Shown here: positions 43,846-53,155 of the stretch, in pieces | Numbering within the stretch: position 1 is the stretch's first letter | Layout of the letters: every line of letters starts with the position of its first letter | Assembly: GCA_040883315.1 (NCBI GenBank) | Contig: JBFLKU010000012.1 | Coordinates: forward strand, 62,001-126,000 | Length of the DNA stretch: 64,000 bases | DNA from: JAFGUF01 sp040883315 | GTDB taxonomy: Bacteria > Bacillota > Clostridia > Christensenellales > UMGS416 | Reading direction: 5' to 3' | The notes under the pieces: model-generated | What the model was told of the DNA's origin: nothing | The model's input: only the letters and a program-made list of their open reading frames with translations | Database searches by the model: none | Translations under genes and position numbers: made by a program

Positions 43846-44711
43846 ACAAATGTGATAGTTACAATTTCATGAGGCATAAATGTCCTGATTTTCGCATTGG
43901 AATACCCTATTCCAGATGTAATAATCAAGGGCATTTTTTCATGGTAATGAAGTCCGCTGGTCATATTTTTCGGAGGAATGGGTATTGCTTCGTTGCCTAT
44001 TATCTCTATGCCAAATGGCAATGCCAGCTGTCCGCCGTGTGTGTGTCCTGACAATAGCAAATCATATTCTGCATTTTGAAAATGCTTTATATAGCTAGGT
44101 CTGTGGCATACTGCCAGTCTAAAATGTGCATCAACTTTTTCTATATTAATATTTTCAATGGCTTTTTTTGCTGCTTCATCATTTCTTTTCAGCATTTCTG
44201 CCTTTTTCATTCCATTATATCCTACAATTGATATCGGGTCGTCTATTCCGTCTATTGCTATTTTCGCACTATTATAATGAATAATCTCACGCTGGTTTTT
44301 CAAAGAAACTATTCCTTGCTTTTCAAATGCCTGCTCCATCTGCGTTTTTGCATCATCGCATGCTTTATAAAAATGATTGCCTCGTACAGCAATAATCGGA
44401 ATATCCCCTGATAGCTTCTCTGCAAACTCCACTGCATTGTCTGCGTTGCCATCGTAGGCATCTATCATGTCTCCTGCAAAAATGATAAGGTCTGCATTCT
44501 GCTCCAAAACAGTCTCTGCCAGGCCATCCGCTTTTCTTCCGTGCAGGTCAGAAATCAATACAATCTTAAAGCCTTTTAAATTATCAACTTTATCTATAGG
44601 TATGTCAAAATTCCTGATGCGCAGCTTTCTGCTGGCTAAAATGCCTACTATAAAATATAATACTATAATAAATAAAATGCTCAATAATATATGCAAAACC
44701 AAAAAAATCAC
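43842..44711 (-). CDS. Membrane-anchored metallophosphoesterase (YkuE/YaeI-like)
   Basis: N-terminal membrane segment (residues 2-25), then a calcineurin-like phosphoesterase domain. Metal-binding motifs in order: VLISDLHGRKAD near 52, FAGDMIDAYDG near 77, AVRGNHFY near 107, and LLSGHTHGGQLALPFG near 222. Related proteins cleave phosphates from lipids or UDP-linked compounds at the membrane, but the substrate here is not known. The GTG start has AGGAA close upstream; nearby TTG codons are possible alternatives. Last gene of the comM-to-rlmL run, 9 bp after rlmL. Confidence 0.87.
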   Translation of the reverse strand: MIFLVLHILLSILFIIVLYFIVGILASRKLRIRNFDIPIDKVDNLKGFKIVLISDLHGRKADGLAETVLEQNADLIIFAGDMIDAYDGNADNAVEFAEKLSGDIPIIAVRGNHFYKACDDAKTQMEQAFEKQGIVSLKNQREIIHYNSAKIAIDGIDDPISIVGYNGMKKAEMLKRNDEAAKKAIENINIEKVDAHFRLAVCHRPSYIKHFQNAEYDLLLSGHTHGGQLALPFGIEIIGNEAIPIPPKNMTSGLHYHEKMPLIITSGIGYSNAKIRTFMPHEIVTITFV

Positions 44712-44720
44712 TCTTCCTGT

Positions 44721-45836
44721 TTATATTCTTTTACCGAAAAATTGATAAAAAATTGTCTGCAGATTTCCGTTATACAGCTTTCTCTTTTTGTCAGCATCTC
44801 TTCTGAATATGTTTTCCAGCATATCGTAGGATGTGATAACATGGCAAGAGTAGCCCGGGTATTGGGCATATGCATCTGCAAAATCTTTATATGTATTTAT
44901 AATATCCTTTTTGTTGCTCATTCTTTCGCCGTATGGAGGATTTGTTATGATATGTCCCCTATCTCCATTCAGCGTCATGTCTGCTGCATTTTCTACTCGC
45001 AGAGATATATCTGCTGCTACATTTGCCTTTTTAATATGGGTTTTAGCCATTCGAAGAACACTCTCGTCTACATCAGCTCCCGTAATTGGCGGCAGCTCAC
45101 CTGTGTATTCTTCGTCTTTGCATTTTTCTTTTGCCAGCTGGCATGCTTTTTTAGGCCACCAAGGAATGCTTTGGTATAAGAATTTTCTATTCGTACCCGG
45201 GCCTATGTTTCTGGCAAGCATTGCAGCCTCCACCAAAATAGTGCCAGAGCCACAGAAAGGATCGTGAAATGGTCTGTCAAATTTCCAGCCACTTAGCAGC
45301 ACCAATGACGCAGCAAGAGTCTCTCTCAATGCTGCTTCGGAGTTCAACACCCTGTATCCTCTCATGTGAAGGGGTTTTCCCACCAAGTCAATAGAAATAC
45401 TGACTATATCTTTATGTATAAGTACATCTATGTTATATTTCGTCTCTCCTTGAACAAATCTAACTCTTCTCTTGTCGCATATACGCTTAAAAACAGCTTT
45501 TTGCACTATAGACTGTATTGTCCTCTGAGAAAAAAGTGCAGAGTTCACGCTTCTGGCTACTACTGCAGCAGAAAACCCCTCCTCCACTATTCTCTCCCAT
45601 TGAATGGCGTATGTGCCATCAAAGAGCTCATCAAAGTTTATTGCCTTAAAGCTGCCTACCTGCAATAAAACACGGCCGGCAGAGCGCAGCATCATGCTAG
45701 CTCTGCAGCCGTCTGTGTGATCGCCTTCAAACATTACTCTGGATGTAGATACATCCAGCACGTTCATTTCTAATGACTTTAGTTCCCTATTCAATACTCC
45801 CTCTAAAGAGTATCCCGTTGTAGCGATAAATTTCAC
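44721..45836 (-). CDS. rlmL: THUMP-domain 23S rRNA (guanine-N2)-methyltransferase, RlmL-type
   Basis: An N-terminal ferredoxin-like plus THUMP RNA-binding region (TTGYSLEGVLNRELKSL, then RFVQGETKYNIDVLIHKD) and a C-terminal SAM methyltransferase with DPFCGSGTILVEAAMLARNI near 189 and NPPYGERM near 296. The NPPY motif marks N-methylation of bases. At 371 residues it corresponds to the RlmL half of the E. coli RlmKL fusion, or YpsC in Bacillus. The GTG start is preceded by GAGG. It lies 15 bp after hslU in the same direction. Confidence 0.9.
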   Translation of the reverse strand: MKFIATTGYSLEGVLNRELKSLEMNVLDVSTSRVMFEGDHTDGCRASMMLRSAGRVLLQVGSFKAINFDELFDGTYAIQWERIVEEGFSAAVVARSVNSALFSQRTIQSIVQKAVFKRICDKRRVRFVQGETKYNIDVLIHKDIVSISIDLVGKPLHMRGYRVLNSEAALRETLAASLVLLSGWKFDRPFHDPFCGSGTILVEAAMLARNIGPGTNRKFLYQSIPWWPKKACQLAKEKCKDEEYTGELPPITGADVDESVLRMAKTHIKKANVAADISLRVENAADMTLNGDRGHIITNPPYGERMSNKKDIINTYKDFADAYAQYPGYSCHVITSYDMLENIFRRDADKKRKLYNGNLQTIFYQFFGKRI

Positions 45837-45851
45837 TTTTTAGCCTCAAAT

Positions 45852-47237
45852 CTATATTATATATTTTTCTAGATTATCCTCTTTTACTAGTTTTGTCAAA
45901 TGTTTTAGCACATATTCTTCATCTATCGTCACATCTATCATTTGGTGCTCGCCATTTGCATTGAATGACACCTCTTCCAGTAGAAGCTCCAGCACTGTGT
46001 GAAGTCTTCTGGCACCTATATTTTCACGGGATTCATTTACATTATAAGCCAAATCAGCAAGTCTTTCCAGCGCATTATCATTGAAAATTAAGTTCACATT
46101 GTCAACTCTTAGCATATGCTGATACTGCTTTATTATGGCATTCTCAGGCTGAGTAAGTATCTTTAAGAAGTCGTCTCTTGTCAGGCTATTCAGCTCTACA
46201 CGGATGGGGAAACGCCCCTGCAGCTCAGGTATCAAATCCGAAACGCTGGACACATGGAAAGCACCAGCTGCTATAAAAAGAATGTAGTCAGTTTTTACGG
46301 AACCATATTTTGTAGCCACAGTGCAGCCCTCTACCAACGGCAGGATATCTCGCTGCACGCCCTCGCGGGATACATCAGGCCCACCGGAGTTTCCTCTGCT
46401 TGTAATTTTATCTATCTCATCAATGAATATTATCCCGTGTCTTTCAGTCAGCTCTATAGCTTCCTCTTTCACCTGCTCCATGTCAATCAGCTTGCCTGCC
46501 TCTTCCTGTTTGAATATTTCTCTTGCTTGCTTGACTGTTACTAAACGCTTTTTATATTTTTTAGGAATTATGCCGCCAAACATTTCAGATATGTTTATCT
46601 CCATACCGCTTCCCGGCACAGTCTGTGTTCCGGCACCTGTATCTTCCACCTCTATCTCTATTTCATTGTTGTCCAGCTCGCCTGATGCCAGCTGCGAGTA
46701 CAAATCTTGCTTTTTTGTTTTCTCTTCTTCTGTATCCTCAGATGATGCTATCTGCTGCTGTCCAGGCACTTGGTTTCCGAATATGTTTCCCAAAGCCTGT
46801 CCCTTTGGCTTGTCTTTTTTTCCTGAAAGTATCCTTAATATCCTTCTTAAGGCCAGTGCTTCCGCCTGCTTTTCCACATGCGAAGTTTTGTCCTCTTTCA
46901 CCATTCTGATCGCAGTTTCCACCAGATCACGTACCATAGACTCTACATCACGCCCTACGTAGCCAACCTCTGTAAATTTGGTTGCCTCAACTTTTACAAA
47001 TGGAGATGCCACAAATGTAGCTAGCCTTCTGGCTATCTCTGTTTTGCCCACACCTGTTGGGCCAACCATTATAATATTCTTCGGGGTCACTTCCTTTTGT
47101 ATTTCCTCTTCCAGCATGGAGCGTCTATATCTATTTCTAAGAGCAATCGCCACTGCTTTTTTTGCATCTGTCTGCCCTATAATAAATTTATCAAGTTCGT
47201 GAACTATTTCCTGCGGAGTCATATTATGCTTCTTCAT
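45852..47237 (-). CDS. hslU: ATP-dependent protease ATPase subunit HslU
   Basis: AAA+ unfoldase of the HslUV protease. Opening TPQEIVHELDKFIIGQTDAKKAVAIALRNRYRR is family standard (shown here in part: IIGQTDAKKAVAIALRNRYR). Walker A is GPTGVGKTEIARRL near 60, the pore motif GYVGRDVES near 92, an intermediate domain of about 110-240, and Walker B IIFIDEIDKI near 270. The C-terminus ends DNLEKYII, the tail that docks into HslV. 461 residues, normal. GGAGG precedes the ATG, and it overlaps hslV by 14 bp. Confidence 0.97.
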   Translation of the reverse strand: MKKHNMTPQEIVHELDKFIIGQTDAKKAVAIALRNRYRRSMLEEEIQKEVTPKNIIMVGPTGVGKTEIARRLATFVASPFVKVEATKFTEVGYVGRDVESMVRDLVETAIRMVKEDKTSHVEKQAEALALRRILRILSGKKDKPKGQALGNIFGNQVPGQQQIASSEDTEEEKTKKQDLYSQLASGELDNNEIEIEVEDTGAGTQTVPGSGMEINISEMFGGIIPKKYKKRLVTVKQAREIFKQEEAGKLIDMEQVKEEAIELTERHGIIFIDEIDKITSRGNSGGPDVSREGVQRDILPLVEGCTVATKYGSVKTDYILFIAAGAFHVSSVSDLIPELQGRFPIRVELNSLTRDDFLKILTQPENAIIKQYQHMLRVDNVNLIFNDNALERLADLAYNVNESRENIGARRLHTVLELLLEEVSFNANGEHQMIDVTIDEEYVLKHLTKLVKEDNLEKYII

Positions 47238-47778
47238 TTTCGCCTCCTACTGTCTCTAAGACGATGTTTTTATTCGTGTATACGCATATATCCGCAGCAG
47301 TTTCTATAGCAATTCTGGCTATCTGCTCAGCCGATAAATCTGAATACTGTCGCAATGCTCTGGCAGCAGCTAATGCATAATTGCCTCCAGAGCCTATTGC
47401 GCATATGTCGTCATCGGGTTCAATAACTTCTCCGCCGCCGGATAGCACCAGCAAATCACTTTTGTCAGCCACTATCATCAAAGCCTCTAGTTTACGCAAT
47501 ATTTTGTCTCCGCGCCAGTCTCTTGCCAGCTCAACTGCCGCTCTTTTCAGGTTGCCGCTGTATGCCTGCAGCTTTGCCTCAAATTTTTCTGACAATGCAA
47601 AAGCATCTGCAACAGAGCCCGCAAAACCTGTTACCACCTTATCATCATATATTCTTTTCACTTTATGTGCAGTTGCTTTCATCACTGTACTCTGCCCCAC
47701 TGTCACCTGTCCGTCGCCGGCCACTGCACATATGCCATCTTTTTTCACAGCAACTATTGTTGTTCCTTTTATGTCCAT
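47224..47778 (-). CDS. hslV: ATP-dependent protease subunit HslV
   Basis: Proteasome-like peptidase that forms a double hexamer with HslU. The core GTTIVAVKKDG places the nucleophilic threonine at residue 6, so five residues (MDIKG) would have to be removed, unlike the usual Met-Thr start. GDGQVTVGQSTVMK and GFAGSVADAFAL follow, and later AIGSGGNYALAAARAL. At 184 residues it is near normal. The AAGGAAA site supports this ATG. It precedes hslU; codY, a frequent neighbour in Firmicutes, is absent. Confidence 0.96.
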   Translation of the reverse strand: MDIKGTTIVAVKKDGICAVAGDGQVTVGQSTVMKATAHKVKRIYDDKVVTGFAGSVADAFALSEKFEAKLQAYSGNLKRAAVELARDWRGDKILRKLEALMIVADKSDLLVLSGGGEVIEPDDDICAIGSGGNYALAAARALRQYSDLSAEQIARIAIETAADICVYTNKNIVLETVGGENEEA

Positions 47779-47818
47779 AGTATTTCCTTTCTATACTTTC
47801 ACTTGCAGCATTTACATG

Positions 47819-49135
47819 CTACATTCCTTTGATTTCATCTTTTATCTTCTCAATGCTATCACAGGCTCTGTTTGCGTATGCCTCTGCCCTGTCCTTTTTG
47901 TTTTTAATCCGTTTATCAAGCGGCAGCATCAGCCCGTAATTTGCATTCATCGGCTTCAGTATGTCTGTAACTGGATTGGTAGTATACTTTATTATAGCAC
48001 CTATCATTGTGGATGAATCCGGCTCTAGAGCTGGTTTTCCTTCTATGTCTCTAGCAGCATTTATGGCTGCCCAAATGCCGGAAGCACACGATTCCACATA
48101 TCCTTCCACGCCCATCATCTGCCCTGCCATATATAGCCCTTTTCTAGCTTTCATCTGCAGGCTGGTTTCCAAAAGCTTTGGGGAATTAATATATGTATTT
48201 CTATGCATAACACCGTACCTGAAAAACTCTGCATTTTCAAGCCCTGGTATCATGGAAAATACTTTTTTCTGTTCATAAACCTTTAATCGGGTTTGGAAAC
48301 CTACAATATTAAAAAGTGTGCCTGCCGCATTGTCCTGCCTCAGCTGCACCACAGCAAATGGCTTTTCATTCGGTTTGTGCGGGTTGTCTATGCCCACAGG
48401 CTTCAGCGGGCCAAAAGCCATGGTCATAGGGCCTCTTTTCGCCATAGATTCAATAGGCATGCACCCTTCAAACACTTTGCTTTCTTCAAATCCTTTAATA
48501 TCCGCTGTGTCTGCTTCTATCAGTGCATTGTAGAATGCATAGTACTCGTCCCTAGACATTGGGCAATTGACATAGTCATCGCCTCTTTCGTATCTTGAGC
48601 CTTTAAATGCGATATCCATATTGATGGAGTCTTTGTTTATAATAGGTGCGACTGCATCATAAAAATACATGGTGTCGTCTTTGCAGAATTTTTGCATTAT
48701 GTCATCTGCCAGTTTGTCGCTGGTCAATGGGCCAGTGGCAATAATCACATATTCATCCTCAGGTACTTCTGCTATCTCTTTTTCCACAACTTGTATGTTT
48801 TCATGGTTTCTGATTTTATCATCAATATATTTGGAAAAGCTCTCTCTATCCACAGCTAATGCCCCGCCTGCCGGCACCTTTGTGGCATCTGCCGCCTCCA
48901 TGATCAGGCTCTTTAGCTCTCTAAGCTCATATTTTAATAGCCCTACTGCATTTTCAATTCTATCTGAACGAAGTGAATTGGAGCATACTAGCTCTCCGAA
49001 TGTGTCCAAGCTGTGTGCAGGTGTTTTCTGGTTTGGTTTCATCTCATATAAAGTCACCTTTATTCCTCGGTTCGCCAAATACCATGCCGCCTCGCAGCCT
49101 GCCAATCCCGCTCCAACTATTGTTATACTATTCAT
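47819..49135 (-). CDS. trmFO: Methylenetetrahydrofolate--tRNA-(uracil-5-)-methyltransferase
   Basis: FAD- and folate-dependent enzyme that makes ribothymidine 54 in the T loop of tRNA. N-terminal FAD fold VGAGLAGCEAAWYLA. Further signatures: VCSNSLRSDRIENAVGLLK near 50, FEGCMPIESMAKRG near 222, VQLRQDN-AGTLFNIVGFQT near 270 and a C-terminal GYVESCASGIWAA. At 438 residues it is normal. It lies between dprA and hslV, with topA, which often sits in this row, missing. Confidence 0.96.
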   Translation of the reverse strand: MNSITIVGAGLAGCEAAWYLANRGIKVTLYEMKPNQKTPAHSLDTFGELVCSNSLRSDRIENAVGLLKYELRELKSLIMEAADATKVPAGGALAVDRESFSKYIDDKIRNHENIQVVEKEIAEVPEDEYVIIATGPLTSDKLADDIMQKFCKDDTMYFYDAVAPIINKDSINMDIAFKGSRYERGDDYVNCPMSRDEYYAFYNALIEADTADIKGFEESKVFEGCMPIESMAKRGPMTMAFGPLKPVGIDNPHKPNEKPFAVVQLRQDNAAGTLFNIVGFQTRLKVYEQKKVFSMIPGLENAEFFRYGVMHRNTYINSPKLLETSLQMKARKGLYMAGQMMGVEGYVESCASGIWAAINAARDIEGKPALEPDSSTMIGAIIKYTTNPVTDILKPMNANYGLMLPLDKRIKNKKDRAEAYANRACDSIEKIKDEIKGM

Positions 49136-49145
49136 TAATTATCCT

Positions 49146-50246
49146 TTATGTTTTCTCATATCTGTTTCCCGGCAGTTTCACTATCAGCCCCTTTATCTCC
49201 AGCCGTGAAAGCAGGCTGATTAGCTGCGTGGGCGTATAGTCCAGCATAAACTGGATTTCATCAAATCTGCTGCCGTTATTATCTATTACATTATACACGG
49301 ATTTTTCCTGAATATCCATACCTTCAAGGTGTATTGTTCTATCCTTTGCACCTTTCGTTTCTCTCCAACCAAACCACTGCATAACATCCTTATAGTCCAT
49401 TATCAATGAGCACCCCTCCTGTATCAGGTGATTTGGTGTGTAGCTTTTATCAGATGTAATATTCCCTGGAATAGCCAGCACTTCCCTGCCTTGATCCTGT
49501 GCATGGTCTATGGTTTTCAAAGTACCGCTGGTCTTTGCCGCCTCCACCACCAGTATGCCTTTTGAAAGCCCTGTTATTATTCTATTCCTTGCGGGGAAAT
49601 GATATGGCAGTGCCTGCACTGTGGGTATGTGCTCTGTAACTATAAGCCCTTCTTTTTTTATTTTGTTGTAAATATCTCTGTTGCACTCCGGGTATACTAT
49701 CTCGGGGCCAGAGCCCAAAACTGCAATTGTATGTCCTTTTGCATTCAGTGCACCCTCGTGTGCACTTCCGTCTATTCCCATTGCCATGCCAGATACAATG
49801 CATACGCCGTTGTTCGCTAAATCTTCAGATATTTTTCTAGCTGTATCCATACCATAGTTTGTTGGCGTTCTGCTGCCTATCACGCCTAGTATTCTATCAT
49901 GATTTAAAAGATTTACATTGCCGATGCAGTATAGTACAGGCGGCGGATCGTATATATGCTTTAGCTCCTCTGGATATTTTTCGCTTATCATAGATACAGC
50001 CTGCACATCATATTTTTTCAGCAGTTCTATAATCCTGTTCAGATAGTCTTTATTCAGGCATTTTGATAAATATCCCTTTTGATGGTTAGTTAAAAAAGTA
50101 AGCTTTTTTATGTCATTCTTAATTGAGGATATGGCAACGCCCACATCCTGATAGAAATTAACCAGCTTATTGAATGTAGATGGGTTCATGCCCTGTATGC
50201 TGTCCAGCCATATCCATTCCAGTTCTTTTGTTGTGTACTCAGCCAT
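49146..50246 (-). CDS. dprA: DNA-processing protein DprA
   Basis: DprA loads RecA onto incoming single-stranded DNA during natural transformation. An N-terminal helical extension (1-75) is followed by the Rossmann-like domain with VIGSRTPTNYGMD near 125, VSGMAMGIDGSAHEGAL near 150, NRIITGLSKGILVVEA near 222 and GREVLAIPGNI near 252. A C-terminal winged helix follows (about 295-366). At 366 residues it is normal. It overlaps comM by 8 bp (ATGGCTGA), so the two competence genes are coupled. Confidence 0.95.
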   Translation of the reverse strand: MAEYTTKELEWIWLDSIQGMNPSTFNKLVNFYQDVGVAISSIKNDIKKLTFLTNHQKGYLSKCLNKDYLNRIIELLKKYDVQAVSMISEKYPEELKHIYDPPPVLYCIGNVNLLNHDRILGVIGSRTPTNYGMDTARKISEDLANNGVCIVSGMAMGIDGSAHEGALNAKGHTIAVLGSGPEIVYPECNRDIYNKIKKEGLIVTEHIPTVQALPYHFPARNRIITGLSKGILVVEAAKTSGTLKTIDHAQDQGREVLAIPGNITSDKSYTPNHLIQEGCSLIMDYKDVMQWFGWRETKGAKDRTIHLEGMDIQEKSVYNVIDNNGSRFDEIQFMLDYTPTQLISLLSRLEIKGLIVKLPGNRYEKT

Positions 50247-51774
50247 TTACCCAATACTTCCTGTCCAATGTTCTATACTGCAGTGCCTCCAATAGATGCG
50301 GCTGCTGTATGCTTTCGCTATCGTCCAAATCCGCTATGGTTCGTGCTATTTTCACCACCCTGTCATATGCCCTGGCAGATAGAGACAGCCTATTGAAATA
50401 GTCTTTCAGCACTTTCATTCCGTCCTCATCTATTTTACAGTATTTGTTTTTGTGTTCTGGCTGCAGCTGGGAATTTCTATATATTCCTTCATCCTTATAT
50501 CTCTGCTGCTGTATTTCACGTGCTTTAGCCACTCTTTTTGCTATTTCGCTGCTTGGCTCTCCGCCGTCCATTTTGCTTAGCTGTGAAAAAGGAACGCTGT
50601 CCACCTCCACATGTATGTCCAGCCTATCCAGCAGTGGTCCGCTGATTTTATGCAGATATCTGGCTATTTGGCTGCGATTGCATGTGCACTGCCCAGTTGC
50701 CGAGCCATAGTGTCCGCATGGGCATGGATTCATGGATGCAACCAGCATAATATTCGATGGAAATACAGCCGTTCCACTGGCTCTTGATACCGTTATCATC
50801 CCGTCTTCCAGTGGCTGACGAAGTGCTTCGAGAACCTGTCTTTGGAATTCAGGAAACTCATCTAAAAACAATACACCATTGTGGGCAAGGCTTATCTCCC
50901 CCGGTCTCACCTTCGCTCCGCCGCCTGTTAGGGCAATGGATGAAGATGTGTGGTGCGGTGACCGAAATGGTCGTTTTAATATTAGCCCCTGTTCGCTGTC
51001 CAATACGCCGGCTATGCTATGTATTTTTGTTACCTCCATAGCTTCCTCGAAAGAAAGCGGCGGCATTATTCCTGAAAGTGCTGTTGCCAGCATAGTTTTG
51101 CCAGATCCGGGAGGACCTATCATCAGCACGTTGTGCCCGCCGGCAGCGGCTATCTCTAGTGCTCTTTTTGCTAAAAACTGACCCTTTATATGAGAAAAAT
51201 CTATGTGTGATTTGCTTTTCTCTACCAGAGCTCTGTAGTCTATTGTCTCAAGGGGTACAGGGGGTTCTTTGCTGTTTAATATATTTATAAGCTGAATCAG
51301 ATTATCAATAGGTATTATCTCTATTCCTTCTACGCAGGCTACTTCGTTTTTATTTTCGCTAGGTATATATATCCGCTCAAATCCTTGCTCTACAGCCTCC
51401 ACCAGCATTGCAATCACGCCGTTTATGCCGCGGACACTTCCATCTAGGGACAGCTCGCCAATAAAGCAGGATTTTGAAATATCCGCACCTATTGCTCCAC
51501 TGGCTTGCAACACACCCAATGCTATGGGCAAATCATAAATAGCACCCTCTTTTTTCTTGTCAGCAGGTGCTAAATTAGCTGTTATTCTTTTAATGGGGAA
51601 TATCTGATGCGAATTTGTTATGGCGGCTTTCACTCTCTCTCGGGATTCTCTCACGGTTGCTCCCGGCAGCCCCACCACATCAAATGCTGGTATGCCGTTT
51701 GCTATGTTTACCTCCACTACCACATGGTAGCCGTCAATCCCTTCAAACCCAAGACTATTAATTTTTGCTAGCAT
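50239..51774 (-). CDS. comM: Magnesium-chelatase-like AAA+ protein ComM (YifB)
   Basis: ComM is a branch-migration helicase of natural transformation. N-terminal Lon-protease-like domain with VGLPGATVRESRERVKAAI near 36 and NLAPADKKKEGAIYDLPIAL. AAA+ core: IGPPGSGKTMLATAL near 220, HNGVLFLDEFPEF near 307, then SMNPCPCGHYG near 352. The C-terminal lid is RLSLSARAYDRVVKIARTIAD. The ATG at 51774 has GGAG 7 bp upstream; TTG 51777 is one codon earlier. First gene of the run to 43842, under the promoter copy at 51822. Confidence 0.95.
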   Translation of the reverse strand: MLAKINSLGFEGIDGYHVVVEVNIANGIPAFDVVGLPGATVRESRERVKAAITNSHQIFPIKRITANLAPADKKKEGAIYDLPIALGVLQASGAIGADISKSCFIGELSLDGSVRGINGVIAMLVEAVEQGFERIYIPSENKNEVACVEGIEIIPIDNLIQLINILNSKEPPVPLETIDYRALVEKSKSHIDFSHIKGQFLAKRALEIAAAGGHNVLMIGPPGSGKTMLATALSGIMPPLSFEEAMEVTKIHSIAGVLDSEQGLILKRPFRSPHHTSSSIALTGGGAKVRPGEISLAHNGVLFLDEFPEFQRQVLEALRQPLEDGMITVSRASGTAVFPSNIMLVASMNPCPCGHYGSATGQCTCNRSQIARYLHKISGPLLDRLDIHVEVDSVPFSQLSKMDGGEPSSEIAKRVAKAREIQQQRYKDEGIYRNSQLQPEHKNKYCKIDEDGMKVLKDYFNRLSLSARAYDRVVKIARTIADLDDSESIQQPHLLEALQYRTLDRKYWVNG

Positions 51775-51821
51775 CAAGCCACTCCAATTTTTATTCAGTC
51801 TACTATCTTTATAAACTTATA

Positions 51822-51855
51822 TTAATTATAGGTTACCTGCCAATTCATGTCAATT
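51822..51855 (-). repeat. 34-bp promoter repeat, copy 1 (drives comM operon)
   Basis: On the minus strand: TTGACA (51848-51853), a 17-bp spacer and TATAAT (51825-51830), about 50 bp upstream of comM. The 34 bp match 54082-54115 at 32 positions, including the spacer, which differs from it by two bases. Flanking sequence is unrelated. A full-consensus housekeeping promoter. Confidence 0.85.
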
Positions 51856-51915
51856 AAATACATGAGTATTTTTCGCTTTATATTCGTAAAAATTTGGCAG
51901 GCTTTTTTAATATCT

Positions 51916-53010
51916 CTACGCTTTTCTTTTGTTTAGTCCCACATACAGCCATGTAATAAATGAGGCAAGTATTGTTAATGATACAAAAGTTATTGCTATG
52001 CCTAAAGCACCCATTGAATCAATTCCAAAGAAAACTACACCCCATTTGCAAATGACCCAATGGACAAAGTATATATGCATAACATATTTACTTAGAAAAC
52101 GCAAAAATCCAGTATTTATTTTATCACTAAGTGCATTATATACTTTCGTCACTGCCAATTGCCAAAATAGTACAAACCCTATAATGGCGATTATCGCACC
52201 TATACCCATTTTCCCATATGCATTGTAAAAATAATCAGTGTTAAGGAAGATTAGTGCAACACCAATTGGAATCAGCGCAATTGCATACAGCGCAAGTTTT
52301 TTTATTGTCTTGTTGTGGTCTTTGCTTTCTAATAAAAGCTTCCCAATTATCATGCCTACTAGTGGAAAAGTTAGCCATGGAAACAGAGGAAAGGTAGATA
52401 GATATTCATCACCCCAGAATGCATTCACTAGATATTGAAGTGGCAACTGGGTAACTTCTATTTTCCATAAGAGAGGTGAGAATACGGCAATTGCAGCTGC
52501 AATTGCAGCCCATACTATTGGCTTCTTTATATAATGATATATTAATGCCATTATCATATATGCAAAGCCCGCGAAGGTAAGGATATCAACCTCAAAAATC
52601 AAAAATTCCATTCTAAAATATTCTCCCAAAGTATCTAGCGGAACGCCTTGAATTTCTGTTAACACATAATATGGTATTATTCCTCTTACTAGATTCAAGA
52701 CAAAAGCTATTAGTAATATGTTAAGTCCTCTAAAAATAGACTTTCTTAATGATGCCTTATTTGAATATATAAAAAATATTCCCATTAGCATCATAAATGT
52801 AGGCGCAGCAGGAGGCCCTCCTGTAAATTCTATTATGTACCCTATAACGGAATCCTCGTTGTATCCTCTAGCATAAGTATGTACTACATGAATTAGTATC
52901 ATAAATACTACTGCCAGCCCACGCATAACATCATAAGAATCTATACGCGGCTTATCCTCTATTGCATTTATGCTGTTGCTCAACCAAAATGATTTGATTT
53001 TTTCTTTCAT
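51916..53010 (-). CDS. Multi-pass membrane acyltransferase-like protein (DUF1624/HGSNAT-like)
   Basis: 364 residues with about ten hydrophobic segments. The N-terminal signature IDSYDVMRGLAVVFMILIHVVHTYA fits the family of heparan-alpha-glucosaminide N-acetyltransferase-like and OafB-like membrane acyltransferases: Arg in the first helix with a conserved His. GGPPAAPTFMMLMGIFF follows. It may acetylate a surface polymer; the substrate is unknown. GGAGAAAAAA precedes the ATG. It lies downstream of a membrane LuxR gene, behind that gene's terminator, inside the segment bracketed by the promoter repeats. The inverted pair GAGTAT/ATACTC at 53044-53088 may be its regulator's site. Confidence 0.75.
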   Translation of the reverse strand: MKEKIKSFWLSNSINAIEDKPRIDSYDVMRGLAVVFMILIHVVHTYARGYNEDSVIGYIIEFTGGPPAAPTFMMLMGIFFIYSNKASLRKSIFRGLNILLIAFVLNLVRGIIPYYVLTEIQGVPLDTLGEYFRMEFLIFEVDILTFAGFAYMIMALIYHYIKKPIVWAAIAAAIAVFSPLLWKIEVTQLPLQYLVNAFWGDEYLSTFPLFPWLTFPLVGMIIGKLLLESKDHNKTIKKLALYAIALIPIGVALIFLNTDYFYNAYGKMGIGAIIAIIGFVLFWQLAVTKVYNALSDKINTGFLRFLSKYVMHIYFVHWVICKWGVVFFGIDSMGALGIAITFVSLTILASFITWLYVGLNKRKA

Positions 53011-53094
53011 TTTTTTCTCCTTTTTTGATGTAGTCTTTTACTAGAGTATGTTTTAAATAAAGAAAAAAATAAATAGGTATTTATACTCATTTTC

Positions 53095-53130
53095 CAAAAA
53101 AACACTAGGCAATTCTACCTAGTGCTTTTT
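53095..53130 (-). terminator. Terminator of the membrane LuxR gene
   Basis: CACTAGG/CCTAGTG stem (extended by AAAG/CTTT-like pairs) with an 8-nt loop, followed on the minus strand by seven T. It lies 25 bp after the stop. Confidence 0.8.
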
Positions 53131-53155
53131 AAAATTAATTAATCGTGAATAATGT

